From NCBI GenBank assembly GCA_015711895.1, contig MU158640.1, positions 25,831 through 31,288 of the forward strand: a stretch of DNA of 5,458 nucleotides, written 5' to 3'. The stretch is from Candidatus Solincola tengchongensis (lineage in GTDB: Bacteria > Actinomycetota > Geothermincolia > Geothermincolales > RBG-13-55-18). Positions 1 to 5,458 of this stretch are shown piece by piece. Numbering within the stretch: position 1 is the stretch's first letter; every line of letters starts with the position of its first letter. The notes below the pieces were generated by a model that searched no databases, was not told where the DNA came from, and saw only the letters and a list, made by a program, of their open reading frames with translations. The position numbers were made by a program, and so were the translations under genes.

Positions 1-743
1 TGGAAGGGGGCACCGAGGCCCTCATCAGGCGACTGAGTGACCCGGAGGAGAGGGCGAGGATAAGGCACGACGTGGAAACGGTCACCGCCAGGTGGCCCCA
101 CTGGGAACCCGGGTCTTGGGCCTCGAACTACATCAAGTGCCTGGGATGGAAGATGCTCTCCATCCTCTCCGTGGGAAGCGAGAAGAACCGGCACATGGAG
201 GGCAGGCGAGTAGTGGACCTGGCCCGTGAGGCGGGCAAGGACCCCTTCGATTTTCTGGCCGACCTCACCGTCGAGGAGGAGGGCTGCGTGGTCTTTCTCT
301 TGGGAATGCCTCCTCGTCCCTGGTCGGAAAAGGTCTTCCTGCGCGGGCAGGAGCACCCCCAGCGCTCGGTGGGCGCGGACGTCCTCTTCCCGGAGAAAGG
401 CTCTCCGCCCCAGACCGCCTACGGCACCTTTCCCCGCATCATCCAACACTACGTCAGGGAGCTCGGCCTGTACACCCTGGAGAACGCCGTCCATCGCTGC
501 ACCGGCCTCGCCGCCTCTCGTTACGGGCTGGAAGACCGGGGGGTGATCAGGAAAGGCGCGGCAGCCGACCTGGTGGTCATGGACTTCGAAAAGGTGCGAG
601 ACAATTCGACCTACGACAACCCGCGGCAGTACCCGGAGGGCATCGAGTACGTGGTGATCAACGGACAGGTGGTCCTGGCGCAGGGGAGAAGGGGGAGTAC
701 AAGGCTGATGCCCTGCCCGGGCAGGTCCTGGCGCGTTGAATGA
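1..743 (+). CDS. N-acyl-D-amino-acid deacylase / D-aminoacylase-family amidohydrolase, C-terminal part (5' end outside window)
   Basis: The frame is open from base 3 to a TGA at 741-743, giving 246 visible residues. There is no need for the internal GTG at 72 as a start, because coding similarity continues upstream (RRLSDPEERARIRHDVE, a helix typical of this family). The family hydrolyses N-acyl-D-amino acids, or related cyclic amides, in the cytoplasm with a zinc-dependent TIM-barrel. The visible part covers the late barrel and the C-terminal beta-sandwich. Family signatures are the LSVGSEKNRHMEGRRVVDLA segment, the YGTFPRIIQHYVRE segment, and the closing GVIRKGAAADLVVMD ... NPRQYPEGIEYVVINGQ block. 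The likely catalytic Asp lies in VGADV (Asp codon 378-380, visible residue 126), where the family usually has GSDG. The HPR that normally precedes YGTFPR is replaced by PQT, so substrate preference may differ. The N-terminal HxH metal ligands lie outside the window and cannot be checked. It converges with the next gene. Family assignment is firm; the exact substrate is unknown. Confidence 0.88.
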   Translation, partial: EGGTEALIRRLSDPEERARIRHDVETVTARWPHWEPGSWASNYIKCLGWKMLSILSVGSEKNRHMEGRRVVDLAREAGKDPFDFLADLTVEEEGCVVFLLGMPPRPWSEKVFLRGQEHPQRSVGADVLFPEKGSPPQTAYGTFPRIIQHYVRELGLYTLENAVHRCTGLAASRYGLEDRGVIRKGAAADLVVMDFEKVRDNSTYDNPRQYPEGIEYVVINGQVVLAQGRRGSTRLMPCPGRSWRVE

Positions 744-873
744 CGGCCCGTGAATCGAGTTCCGGATCGCGGGCGTTTGGGACGGGGTGTGGACTCGGAC
801 GTCCTTTATCACCGAGAGCGTGGGCCCCTTTTCCAGGCCTCCTACTCCTTGAACGCCCTGCCGGTTCCCCGGT

Positions 874-1401
874 TCACTCCGCCAGCTCGACCCTAAAGCG
901 GCAAACGGGGTCCCCTTTGGTCAACAACTTGGTGAAACCCGTGGTCCTGAACCTGGGGTTCAGCTCCTCGAGCATGCCGACCAGTGACGCGGCGATCATT
1001 ATCTCGCAGATGTCCGGTTCCCGCGACCAGATACGGGCCACGGGACAGGTCTTGAGCTCCTTTTCGAAAGCACGCGGCGTGCTCTCCACGTATCCATCCC
1101 AGAAATTGGCAAAAGCGTCGTCGATGGTGTCCTGCAGCCTGGGAAGGCCAGTGCAATCCGCGAAGTCCTCGGGCCGTGTGCCGGAAAGGGCCATCCACAT
1201 GGACGCTCCCTTCTTTCCCTGGCGGTAGAACTCCTCACGCAGCCTTTGCACAAACTCTTCGCCTCCTACCTCCGTGCCCACACGGTACAGGGTCACCACC
1301 TGACGCGCCAGCACTTCCGTCCAGTTGCGGTAACGCTTGCCCATCTCCTCCTCGCTCACCGGATACCTCTCGTAATCGGGAACCTCCTTCACCTCCCACA
1401 C
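874..1401 (-). CDS. Small L-2-amino-thiazoline-4-carboxylic acid (ATC) hydrolase-like protein
   Basis: This is a 175-residue soluble protein with no signal peptide or membrane segment. The C-terminal half carries a pattern I associate with the ATC hydrolase-like family: a CP pair (Cys119), an IC pair (Cys132) followed by a helix ending in EELNPRFR, then TKLLTKGDPVCRF (Gly163, Asp164, Cys167). Characterised members open the thiazoline ring of L-2-amino-thiazoline-4-carboxylate on the bacterial route to L-cysteine, but many family members are unassigned, so the activity is not proven here. The N-terminal half is helical and charged, and I do not recognise it. The start is uncertain. The longest frame begins with GTG at 1401, with GAGGGG directly abutting it. 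GTG three codons in (1390-1392) has the purine-rich AGAGGGGG about 8 bases upstream and is the better-spaced start. The gene is convergent with the amidohydrolase and divergent from the CoA-transferase, so it is probably monocistronic. A V4R-type ligand-binding protein is an alternative reading of the Cys-rich end. Confidence 0.72.
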   Translation of the reverse strand: MWEVKEVPDYERYPVSEEEMGKRYRNWTEVLARQVVTLYRVGTEVGGEEFVQRLREEFYRQGKKGASMWMALSGTRPEDFADCTGLPRLQDTIDDAFANFWDGYVESTPRAFEKELKTCPVARIWSREPDICEIMIAASLVGMLEELNPRFRTTGFTKLLTKGDPVCRFRVELAE

Positions 1402-1458
1402 CCCCTCTGCACACCGCGGAAAACGGTTACCTTCGCCTATTTTACCCTCGATCCCAAC

Positions 1459-1469
1459 CCCGTGACGGG
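1459..1469. promoter_or_regulatory. Operator-like 11-base inverted repeat upstream of the ATC-hydrolase-like gene
   Basis: CCCGT-G-ACGGG is a perfect 5+5 inverted repeat around one base. It sits roughly where the -35 element would be for the TAAAAT at 1439-1444 on the minus strand. That placement would suit a repressor site, but short GC palindromes arise often by chance in DNA of this composition and no second copy was seen nearby. Confidence 0.2.
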
Positions 1470-1625
1470 ATCTCTTCGCTACAGAAAAAGGCGAACCTTC
1501 CCCGCCGCCTCGCGCGCCTCGCAGGTCATTTGCCCTCCGTCATGAGGAAGACCCAGAAGGGAAGGGGTTGTGGTTTTTCTGGCGAGCGAGCGTCGGCACG
1601 GCGGGGATCCTCTTCCTTTCCCTTT

Positions 1626-1645
1626 CCGGGGATATTTTCCCCCGG
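1626..1645. repeat. GC hairpin CCGGGG/CCCCGG with AT-rich loop
   Basis: CCGGGG at 1626-1631 pairs perfectly with CCCCGG at 1640-1645 across an 8-base, mostly A/T loop. There is no T-run directly after it, so it does not look like an intrinsic terminator. A further CCCCGG (1680-1685) and CCGGGG (1710-1715) follow within 70 bases and could form alternative pairings in a leader transcript or a repeated protein-binding motif. Confidence 0.3.
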
Positions 1646-1654
1646 TAAGAACCC

Positions 1655-1679
1655 TTGTCTTGCTTTATGTTATTTTAAT
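1655..1679 (+). promoter_or_regulatory. AT-rich promoter-like patch upstream of the CoA-transferase
   Basis: In an otherwise GC-rich region this stretch is strongly A/T-rich and holds TTGTCT (1655-1660) and TATTTTAAT (1671-1679), about 125-150 bases before the CoA-transferase start. The hexamers are only about 10 bases apart, so this is not a good sigma-70 match. It is offered as the most likely region for transcription initiation, not as a defined promoter. If used, it would give a leader of roughly 115 bases. Confidence 0.25.
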
Positions 1680-1745
1680 CCCCGGACATCCTCGTCTGGC
1701 CGCAATAACCCGGGGGGCAAACGGAGTCTGAGGATGCAGGCGGTA

Positions 1746-1768
1746 GGCCACCGACGGCGGCGGTGGTT
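1746..1768 (+). other. Leader hairpin before the CoA-transferase
   Basis: CCACCG at 1748-1753 pairs with CGGTGG at 1761-1766 around a 7-base loop. Two G-U pairs extend the stem at its base, to about 8 pairs. It ends 35 bases before the ATG and 22 bases before the Shine-Dalgarno, so it leaves the ribosome-binding site free. No T-run follows, so it is not a terminator. A structural or regulatory role in the leader is inference only. Confidence 0.3.
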
Positions 1769-1790
1769 AGGGCATGCATTCGCGCCGGAG

Positions 1791-1798
1791 AGGGAGGT
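1791..1798 (+). promoter_or_regulatory. Ribosome-binding site of the CoA-transferase
   Basis: AGGGAGGT lies 5 bases before the ATG at 1804, a strong Shine-Dalgarno match that fixes the start of the CoA-transferase. The start is also the first position where family similarity begins. Confidence 0.8.
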
Positions 1799-1803
1799 AG
1801 AAG

Positions 1804-3147
1804 ATGGACAAGTGGAAGGAGATGTACGAATCCAAGCTGACAACCCCAGAGGAGGCGGTCAAGGGCATCGTCTCGGGAGACAAGGTCTTCTGCAGCGGGG
1901 CTTCCTCCACTCCCGTGGCCCTGCTGGAGGCCCTGGTGAAAAGGGCCATGGCCGGTGAGTTCGAGAACGTGCAGATGGGGAGCTTCATCATCCTGGCCCC
2001 CATCTTCGACGTTCTCAAGCCCGAGTATCAGAAGAACCTTCTCATCGACAACTACTACACCTCGCCCCTGGACCGCTCCGCCATGGCCGCGGGGCTCATG
2101 ACCCATACGCCCTACCACTTTCACCAGGTTACCCGGCTGGCGATCGAAGACGTCGGATACCGCAAGCTGATGGTGCAGACCGGCCCCATGGACAAGAACG
2201 GCTACCTTAACCTGGGACTCTTTGCCAATTACCTCGACGTGGTGGACCGACTGGAGGCGATCTACGTGGAGGTCAACGAGATGCAGCCTGTGGTGCACGG
2301 CCCCAACTGGCTGCACATAAGCCAGGTGAGCAAAGTGGTGGAGAACCACCATCCCGTCTTCGCCCTCCCCCCCGAGCCGGTCAGCGACGTGGACCGGGCC
2401 ATAGCCGAGAACATCATCGACCTCATCGAGGACGGGGCCACGATCCAGCTGGGCATCGGCGGCACGACCAACGCCATCGGCGAGCTCCTCCTGGAGAAGA
2501 AACATCTGGGCTGCCACACGGAGATGATGGGAGATGCCTATATGAAGCTCTTCCAGGCCGGAGCACTAGACAACACCCTGAAGAACTTTCACCGCTACCA
2601 AATGCTGTGCCACTTCGGCCTGGGCTCCCAGGAGCTCTACGACTGGATGGACGACAATCCCATGATCTACCTCTCCCCCATAAGCTACAACAACGATCCC
2701 TACGTCATAGGGAAGAACGACAAGCTCATCTCTATCAACACCACGCTGGAGATAGACATAACGGGTCAGTGCGCTTCCGAATCCTTCGGGCCCATCCAGT
2801 ACACGGCCACCGGGGGCCAGGTGGACTTCACGCGCGGGGCCTGGCTCAGCCGCGGGGGAAAGGCCTTCATCGTCACCCCCTCCACGGCAAAGGACAAGGA
2901 CACCGGGGAGACGGTCTCCAAGATCGTGCCCCAGCTCCGTCCGGGAGCCGTGGTCACCCTCACGCGCACCGACGTCATGTACGTGGCCACGGAATACGGC
3001 TGCGTGAACCTGAAGGGGAAGAACCTACGGGAGAGGGCTAGAGCGCTGATAAGCATCGCTCACCCCGACTTCCGGGGGGAACTGCGAAGGTACGCGCGCG
3101 AGGTGAAGTATTTCATCCTCCCGGAGCACGAGGCGGGCCTGGACTGA
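1804..3147 (+). CDS. Acetyl-CoA hydrolase/transferase family protein (4-hydroxybutyrate or butyryl-CoA:acetate CoA-transferase type)
   Basis: A complete 447-residue protein, the normal length for this family. It should move CoA between a short-chain acyl-CoA and a free acid (often acetate) by a ping-pong mechanism through a glutamyl-CoA thioester, in the cytoplasm. The N-terminal CoA-transferase domain contains GPMDKNGYLNLG (127-138) and VNEMQPVVHG, the usual N-MP-V-G block. The second domain opens with GIGGTTNAIGELL (217-229). HTEM follows at 238-241, with Glu240 as the probable catalytic glutamate (Glu238 in the Clostridium 4-hydroxybutyrate enzyme, from memory). The CoA-binding GGQVDFTRGA lies at 337-346, then SRGGKAFIVTPSTA. 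The family's SG-GG run before QVDF reads TATGG here. All key elements are intact. The acyl substrate cannot be told from motifs; 4-hydroxybutyrate, butyrate, propionate or crotonate-type acids are possible, as is thioester hydrolysis. No partner dehydratase or dehydrogenase gene lies within the window. It is likely monocistronic, with its own leader and a convergent downstream gene. Confidence 0.92.
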   Translation: MDKWKEMYESKLTTPEEAVKGIVSGDKVFCSGASSTPVALLEALVKRAMAGEFENVQMGSFIILAPIFDVLKPEYQKNLLIDNYYTSPLDRSAMAAGLMTHTPYHFHQVTRLAIEDVGYRKLMVQTGPMDKNGYLNLGLFANYLDVVDRLEAIYVEVNEMQPVVHGPNWLHISQVSKVVENHHPVFALPPEPVSDVDRAIAENIIDLIEDGATIQLGIGGTTNAIGELLLEKKHLGCHTEMMGDAYMKLFQAGALDNTLKNFHRYQMLCHFGLGSQELYDWMDDNPMIYLSPISYNNDPYVIGKNDKLISINTTLEIDITGQCASESFGPIQYTATGGQVDFTRGAWLSRGGKAFIVTPSTAKDKDTGETVSKIVPQLRPGAVVTLTRTDVMYVATEYGCVNLKGKNLRERARALISIAHPDFRGELRRYAREVKYFILPEHEAGLD

Positions 3148-3358
3148 AAGGCACGGCACGGGGTTACGGCGTCACTCGAAGAAAAGGGCGCGGGCGGCGG
3201 GAAGAACGGGGGCGACCGTCGCGGGGAGTAAAACTTTCCCCTTTAAGGACCGCATGCAATAGGGGAGCATCTTTGATGACGGTATGGAAAACAAAGGTAC
3301 GGAAACGGCCCGGCTCACCCTTGCACGACCTATCCTCCCGGCAGGAAGGGCAAGCGGC
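3148..3358. other. Convergent intergenic spacer
   Basis: These 211 bases lie between the stop of the CoA-transferase and the stop of the leftward ATPase gene, so they should hold terminators for both. A hairpin candidate for the rightward gene is listed separately. For the leftward gene, CCTCCC (3334-3339) and GGAAGG (3344-3349) can form a 6-pair stem with one G-U, about 9 bases past its stop, but no T-run follows. Short frames crossing this region have no recognisable similarity and are not called. Confidence 0.45.
3223..3244 (+). terminator. Weak intrinsic-terminator-like hairpin after the CoA-transferase
   Basis: GGGGA (3223-3227) pairs with TCCCC (3237-3241) around an A/T-rich loop that itself contains AGT/ACT, and a short TTT follows. 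A second small inverted repeat, GCGAC-C-GTCGC (3212-3222), abuts it on the left. It begins 75 bases past the CoA-transferase stop. The stem is short and the T-run minimal, so it is only a candidate. Confidence 0.3.
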
Positions 3359-5458
3359 CTAAGCCGCGCCGGATACGGCGCCATTCCGCTTCAGCAATTT
3401 CAACATCTCGAACCACACCACGCTGATCATGCCCGAGCCGATGCATATGGCCAGGTCCACGGGCGAGAGGGGACTGAGGGCGAAAAGCCCTCTCAGGTAG
3501 GGTATGCTGAGGACCGCGGCCAGGAGGGCGGCGGCACCCGCAAGTATCCAGAGCAGAACCCGGTTTTTCCTTCTGCGCGTCTCCCATATGGATCTCTCCC
3601 AGGAACGGTTGGCCAAAAGGAGTGCCAGGTTGGAAACCACCAGAGTGGTGTAGGCGAGTGCCCGCACCTCCTTCTCGTCCATACCCCGCCGGTAGGCTAT
3701 GAAGAACACCAGGAACACGGCCAGGAGGGCCGACAAACCCTGCAGGACGCTTATACCGAGCAGGCTCCGGTCGAAAAGCCGTTGCCGCGGTGAACGGGGC
3801 GCTCGGAGCATCAGATCCTCTTCCTCCGGCTCGGCCTCGAAAGCCAGGGAACAGGCGGGGTCGATGATGATCTCCAGGAAGGCGATGTGCACGGGGGAAA
3901 AGACCAGCGGCAACCTGAAGAACACGGGGATGACGGTCATTCCCGCAATGGGTATGTGCACTCCGATGATGTAGGCCACGGCCTTTTTCAGGTTGTCGAA
4001 TATCCTCCTGCCCGACCTCACCGCCGATACCAGGGTGGAGAAATCGTCGTCCAGGAGCACGAGGTCGGCCGACTCCCGGGCCACGTCCGCCCCCCTTCCC
4101 CCCATGGCCACCCCGATGTCCGCCGCTTTGAGGGCCGGCGCGTCGTTGACCCCGTCGCCGGTCATGGCCACCACCTCGCCCTCCGCCTGGAGGGCCCGCA
4201 CCAGGCGCAGCTTCAGCTCCGGGACCATGCGGGCGAACACGTTCGCCCTCCTCGCTATCTCGCGCAACCGCCCCTCGTCCATCCCCGCCATCTCCGGGCC
4301 GGTCACACACACTCCCTGTTCCATCCCCGCCGCCTCCGCAACGCGCAGTGCGGTCCCCGGATGATCGCCGGTGACCATCACCACCCTGATCCCTGCCCTC
4401 CGGCATTCCTGCACCGATGAGGGAACCGAAGGCCGTACGGGGTCCTCCAGACCCATCAAACCCAGAAACTGGAAAGAGAACTCGTGCTGGTCCGTTGGAA
4501 GTTCCTCCTTGTGGAAGGAGGCCTTGGCCACTCCAAGAACGCGCAGTCCCTCCTCGGACAGCCTCTCGGCCTCTCCTGTGAGATCCTCCAGCCTCTCCCC
4601 CTCCAGATGGCAGAGGTCGAAGACCGCCTCGGGGGCGCCCTTGGCGGCGATGACGTACTCCCGCCCGTCGGGAGACCTCCAGACGTGGGACAGAGCCAGG
4701 AGGTCGGGAGAAAGCGGGTATTCGCGCTCCAGGGCCCAGTCGAAATGCAGGTGCTCCGTGCCGTTGAGGGCATCGCCGCCCAGGCCGGTTATGGCTATCT
4801 CCATGGGGTCGAAGGGGTCCCTGCGAGAGGCCAGCACGCCGAACTCGAGCCGGTCGTGGCACTCCTCCGGAGCCGCCGAGTCCCCGCCCGCTTCCGGGTG
4901 CCATGTCTTACCGTCAACGACCAGCTTGCGGACGGCCATGCGGTTGAGGGTGAGAGTGCCCGTCTTGTCCACGCAGAGCACGGTAGTGGACCCCAGGGTC
5001 TCCACAGCCGGGATACGGCGGGTGAGGATGCGGTGTCGGGACATGCGCCAGGCGCCAAGGGTCAGGAACACGGTAAGCACCACCGGGAACTCCTCCGGGA
5101 GGAGGGCCATGGCCAAAGCGATCCCCACCAGGAGCCCTTTCAGCCAATCCTCCCGGGTCATCCCGTAGGCGATGAAGACCGCGAGGCAGGCGACCGCCCC
5201 CAGCGCCGCCAGGCGCACCACCATGGCACGCGTTTCCCTCTGCAGGCGGGTAGGCCGAGGCGTTATCTCCCGCAACGCCCCGCCTATCTTCCCTATCTCC
5301 GTGCGGGGACCGGTGGCCAGGACCCGGCAGATACCCTGTCCTCCGACCACGAGGGTTCCGGCGTACACGTAGGGAGAGTCACCGCCGCCCGGGGCACCCA
5401 TCTCCGAGGCCTCGGGGGCGGATACCTTGCGAACGGGCAGGGACTCCCCGGTGAGCAG
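3359..5458 (-). CDS. Cation-transporting P-type ATPase (P2/Ca2+-ATPase-like), N-terminus outside window
   Basis: This is an ATP-driven membrane ion pump. The frame stays open to the right edge, giving 699 visible residues and a TAG stop at 3359-3361; an ATG at 5399-5401 is internal. About 200 residues are missing (M1, M2 and most of the actuator domain), judged against the usual ~900. In visible numbering: TGES of the actuator domain at 3-6; M3 near 80-100; M4 with PEEFP at 121-125; the phosphorylated Asp164 in CVDKTGTLT; the nucleotide-binding KGAPEAV from 273; VTGDHPGTA with Asp365; TGDGVNDAP with Asp435 and Asp439; then six more hydrophobic helices (M5-M10). The phosphorylation Asp and VTGD are about 200 residues apart, so the nucleotide-binding domain is compact, as in bacterial members. 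M6 reads FLEIIIDPACSLAFEAEPEEE (Asp533), unlike the SERCA N-x-x-T-D motif, and M4 has PEEFP instead of PEGLP. The ion therefore cannot be assigned safely: Ca2+, Mn2+ or another cation is possible. All catalytic motifs are intact. It is convergent with the CoA-transferase. Confidence 0.93.
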   Translation of the reverse strand: MLTGESLPVRKVSAPEASEMGAPGGGDSPYVYAGTLVVGGQGICRVLATGPRTEIGKIGGALREITPRPTRLQRETRAMVVRLAALGAVACLAVFIAYGMTREDWLKGLLVGIALAMALLPEEFPVVLTVFLTLGAWRMSRHRILTRRIPAVETLGSTTVLCVDKTGTLTLNRMAVRKLVVDGKTWHPEAGGDSAAPEECHDRLEFGVLASRRDPFDPMEIAITGLGGDALNGTEHLHFDWALEREYPLSPDLLALSHVWRSPDGREYVIAAKGAPEAVFDLCHLEGERLEDLTGEAERLSEEGLRVLGVAKASFHKEELPTDQHEFSFQFLGLMGLEDPVRPSVPSSVQECRRAGIRVVMVTGDHPGTALRVAEAAGMEQGVCVTGPEMAGMDEGRLREIARRANVFARMVPELKLRLVRALQAEGEVVAMTGDGVNDAPALKAADIGVAMGGRGADVARESADLVLLDDDFSTLVSAVRSGRRIFDNLKKAVAYIIGVHIPIAGMTVIPVFFRLPLVFSPVHIAFLEIIIDPACSLAFEAEPEEEDLMLRAPRSPRQRLFDRSLLGISVLQGLSALLAVFLVFFIAYRRGMDEKEVRALAYTTLVVSNLALLLANRSWERSIWETRRRKNRVLLWILAGAAALLAAVLSIPYLRGLFALSPLSPVDLAICIGSGMISVVWFEMLKLLKRNGAVSGAA

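Larger units (their letters stand above)
1402..1803. other. Divergent intergenic region with candidate promoters and small inverted repeats
   Basis: These 402 bases separate two divergently transcribed genes, and I see no convincing coding frame in them. Apparent open frames on either strand are extensions or shadows without family similarity or a ribosome-binding site. For the leftward gene, a TAAAAT-like -10 reads on the minus strand at 1439-1444, without a recognisable -35. For the rightward gene, the most AT-rich patch is 1655-1679, containing TTGTCT and TATTTTAAT. The spacing between these does not fit a standard sigma-70 promoter. Pyrimidine-rich CTTTCC repeats lie at about 1610-1627. 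Small inverted repeats are listed separately. Confidence 0.5.

Noticed and set aside
744..873. Possible bidirectional terminator between the first two genes
   Set aside because: Only very short self-complementary stretches are present (for example GGACGTCC and CCGG repeats), without a stem of useful length or a T-run.
740..1228. 162-residue plus-strand frame whose ATG overlaps the amidohydrolase stop
   Set aside because: The ATGA overlap looks like translational coupling, but most of the frame is antisense to the ATC-hydrolase-like gene, is Ser/Arg-rich, and has no recognisable similarity.
1176..1958. 260-residue plus-strand frame across the divergent intergenic region
   Set aside because: It is Pro/Arg/Ser-rich, runs antisense into one gene and out of frame into the CoA-transferase, and has no domain or plausible start.
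1675..2517. 280-residue minus-strand frame opposite the CoA-transferase
   Set aside because: It is the antisense shadow of a clear CoA-transferase and has His/Val/Gly-rich composition without a recognisable domain or ribosome-binding site.
3172..3384. 70-residue minus-strand frame in the convergent spacer, overlapping the ATPase end by 26 bases
   Set aside because: Its composition follows base composition, with no ribosome-binding site or similarity, so it is more likely a chance frame.
3330..4904. 524-residue open frame on the minus strand overlapping the ATPase gene
   Set aside because: It is a shadow frame of the ATPase, with low-complexity Gly/Arg/Pro-rich translation and no family motif, while the ATPase frame carries every P-type signature.
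1..5458. Mobile element, CRISPR array, tRNA or rRNA, or defence system
   Set aside because: No transposase or integrase motifs, no regularly spaced repeats, no tRNA-like TTCRANNC arms in a cloverleaf context, and no nuclease or toxin-antitoxin genes were seen.

Overview
The window is GC-rich (about 60% or more by eye), with strong Shine-Dalgarno sequences, frequent GTG/ATG starts and high G/C at third codon positions. It reads as chromosomal DNA of a high-GC bacterium. The gene set (CoA-transferase, D-amino-acylase-type amidohydrolase, thiazoline-hydrolase-like protein, P-type ATPase) would suit an anaerobic or facultative heterotroph, for example an actinobacterial lineage or another high-GC anaerobe. 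The lineage cannot be fixed from this sequence.

Layout: four genes alternate strand (+, -, +, -), so no operon is visible inside the window. (1) Bases 1-743, +: the C-terminal part of a D-aminoacylase/N-acyl-D-amino-acid deacylase-family amidohydrolase, cut by the left edge. (2) Bases 874-1401, -: a small protein resembling the L-2-amino-thiazoline-4-carboxylate (ATC) hydrolase family, convergent with gene 1. (3) A 402-base divergent intergenic region (1402-1803) with several small inverted repeats and AT-rich patches. It must hold the promoters of genes 2 and 3. (4) Bases 1804-3147, +: a complete family-I-like acetyl-CoA hydrolase/CoA-transferase of the 4-hydroxybutyrate/butyryl-CoA:acetate type, with its probable catalytic glutamate at residue 240. 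(5) A 211-base convergent spacer (3148-3358) with weak terminator-like hairpins. (6) Bases 3359-5458, -: a cation-transporting P-type ATPase (P2/Ca2+-ATPase-like), cut at its N-terminus by the right edge, with all core catalytic motifs of the visible part intact.

Functionally, the CoA-transferase would exchange CoA between short-chain acids, the amidohydrolase would release D-amino acids or similar from N-acylated substrates, and the ATPase is an ion pump. The sequence does not show that they work together. I found no mobile element, CRISPR array, tRNA/rRNA or obviously new system. The items worth a second look are the altered active-site segment of the amidohydrolase, the non-canonical ion-site motifs of the ATPase, the poorly understood ATC-hydrolase-like gene, and the structured leader of the CoA-transferase.
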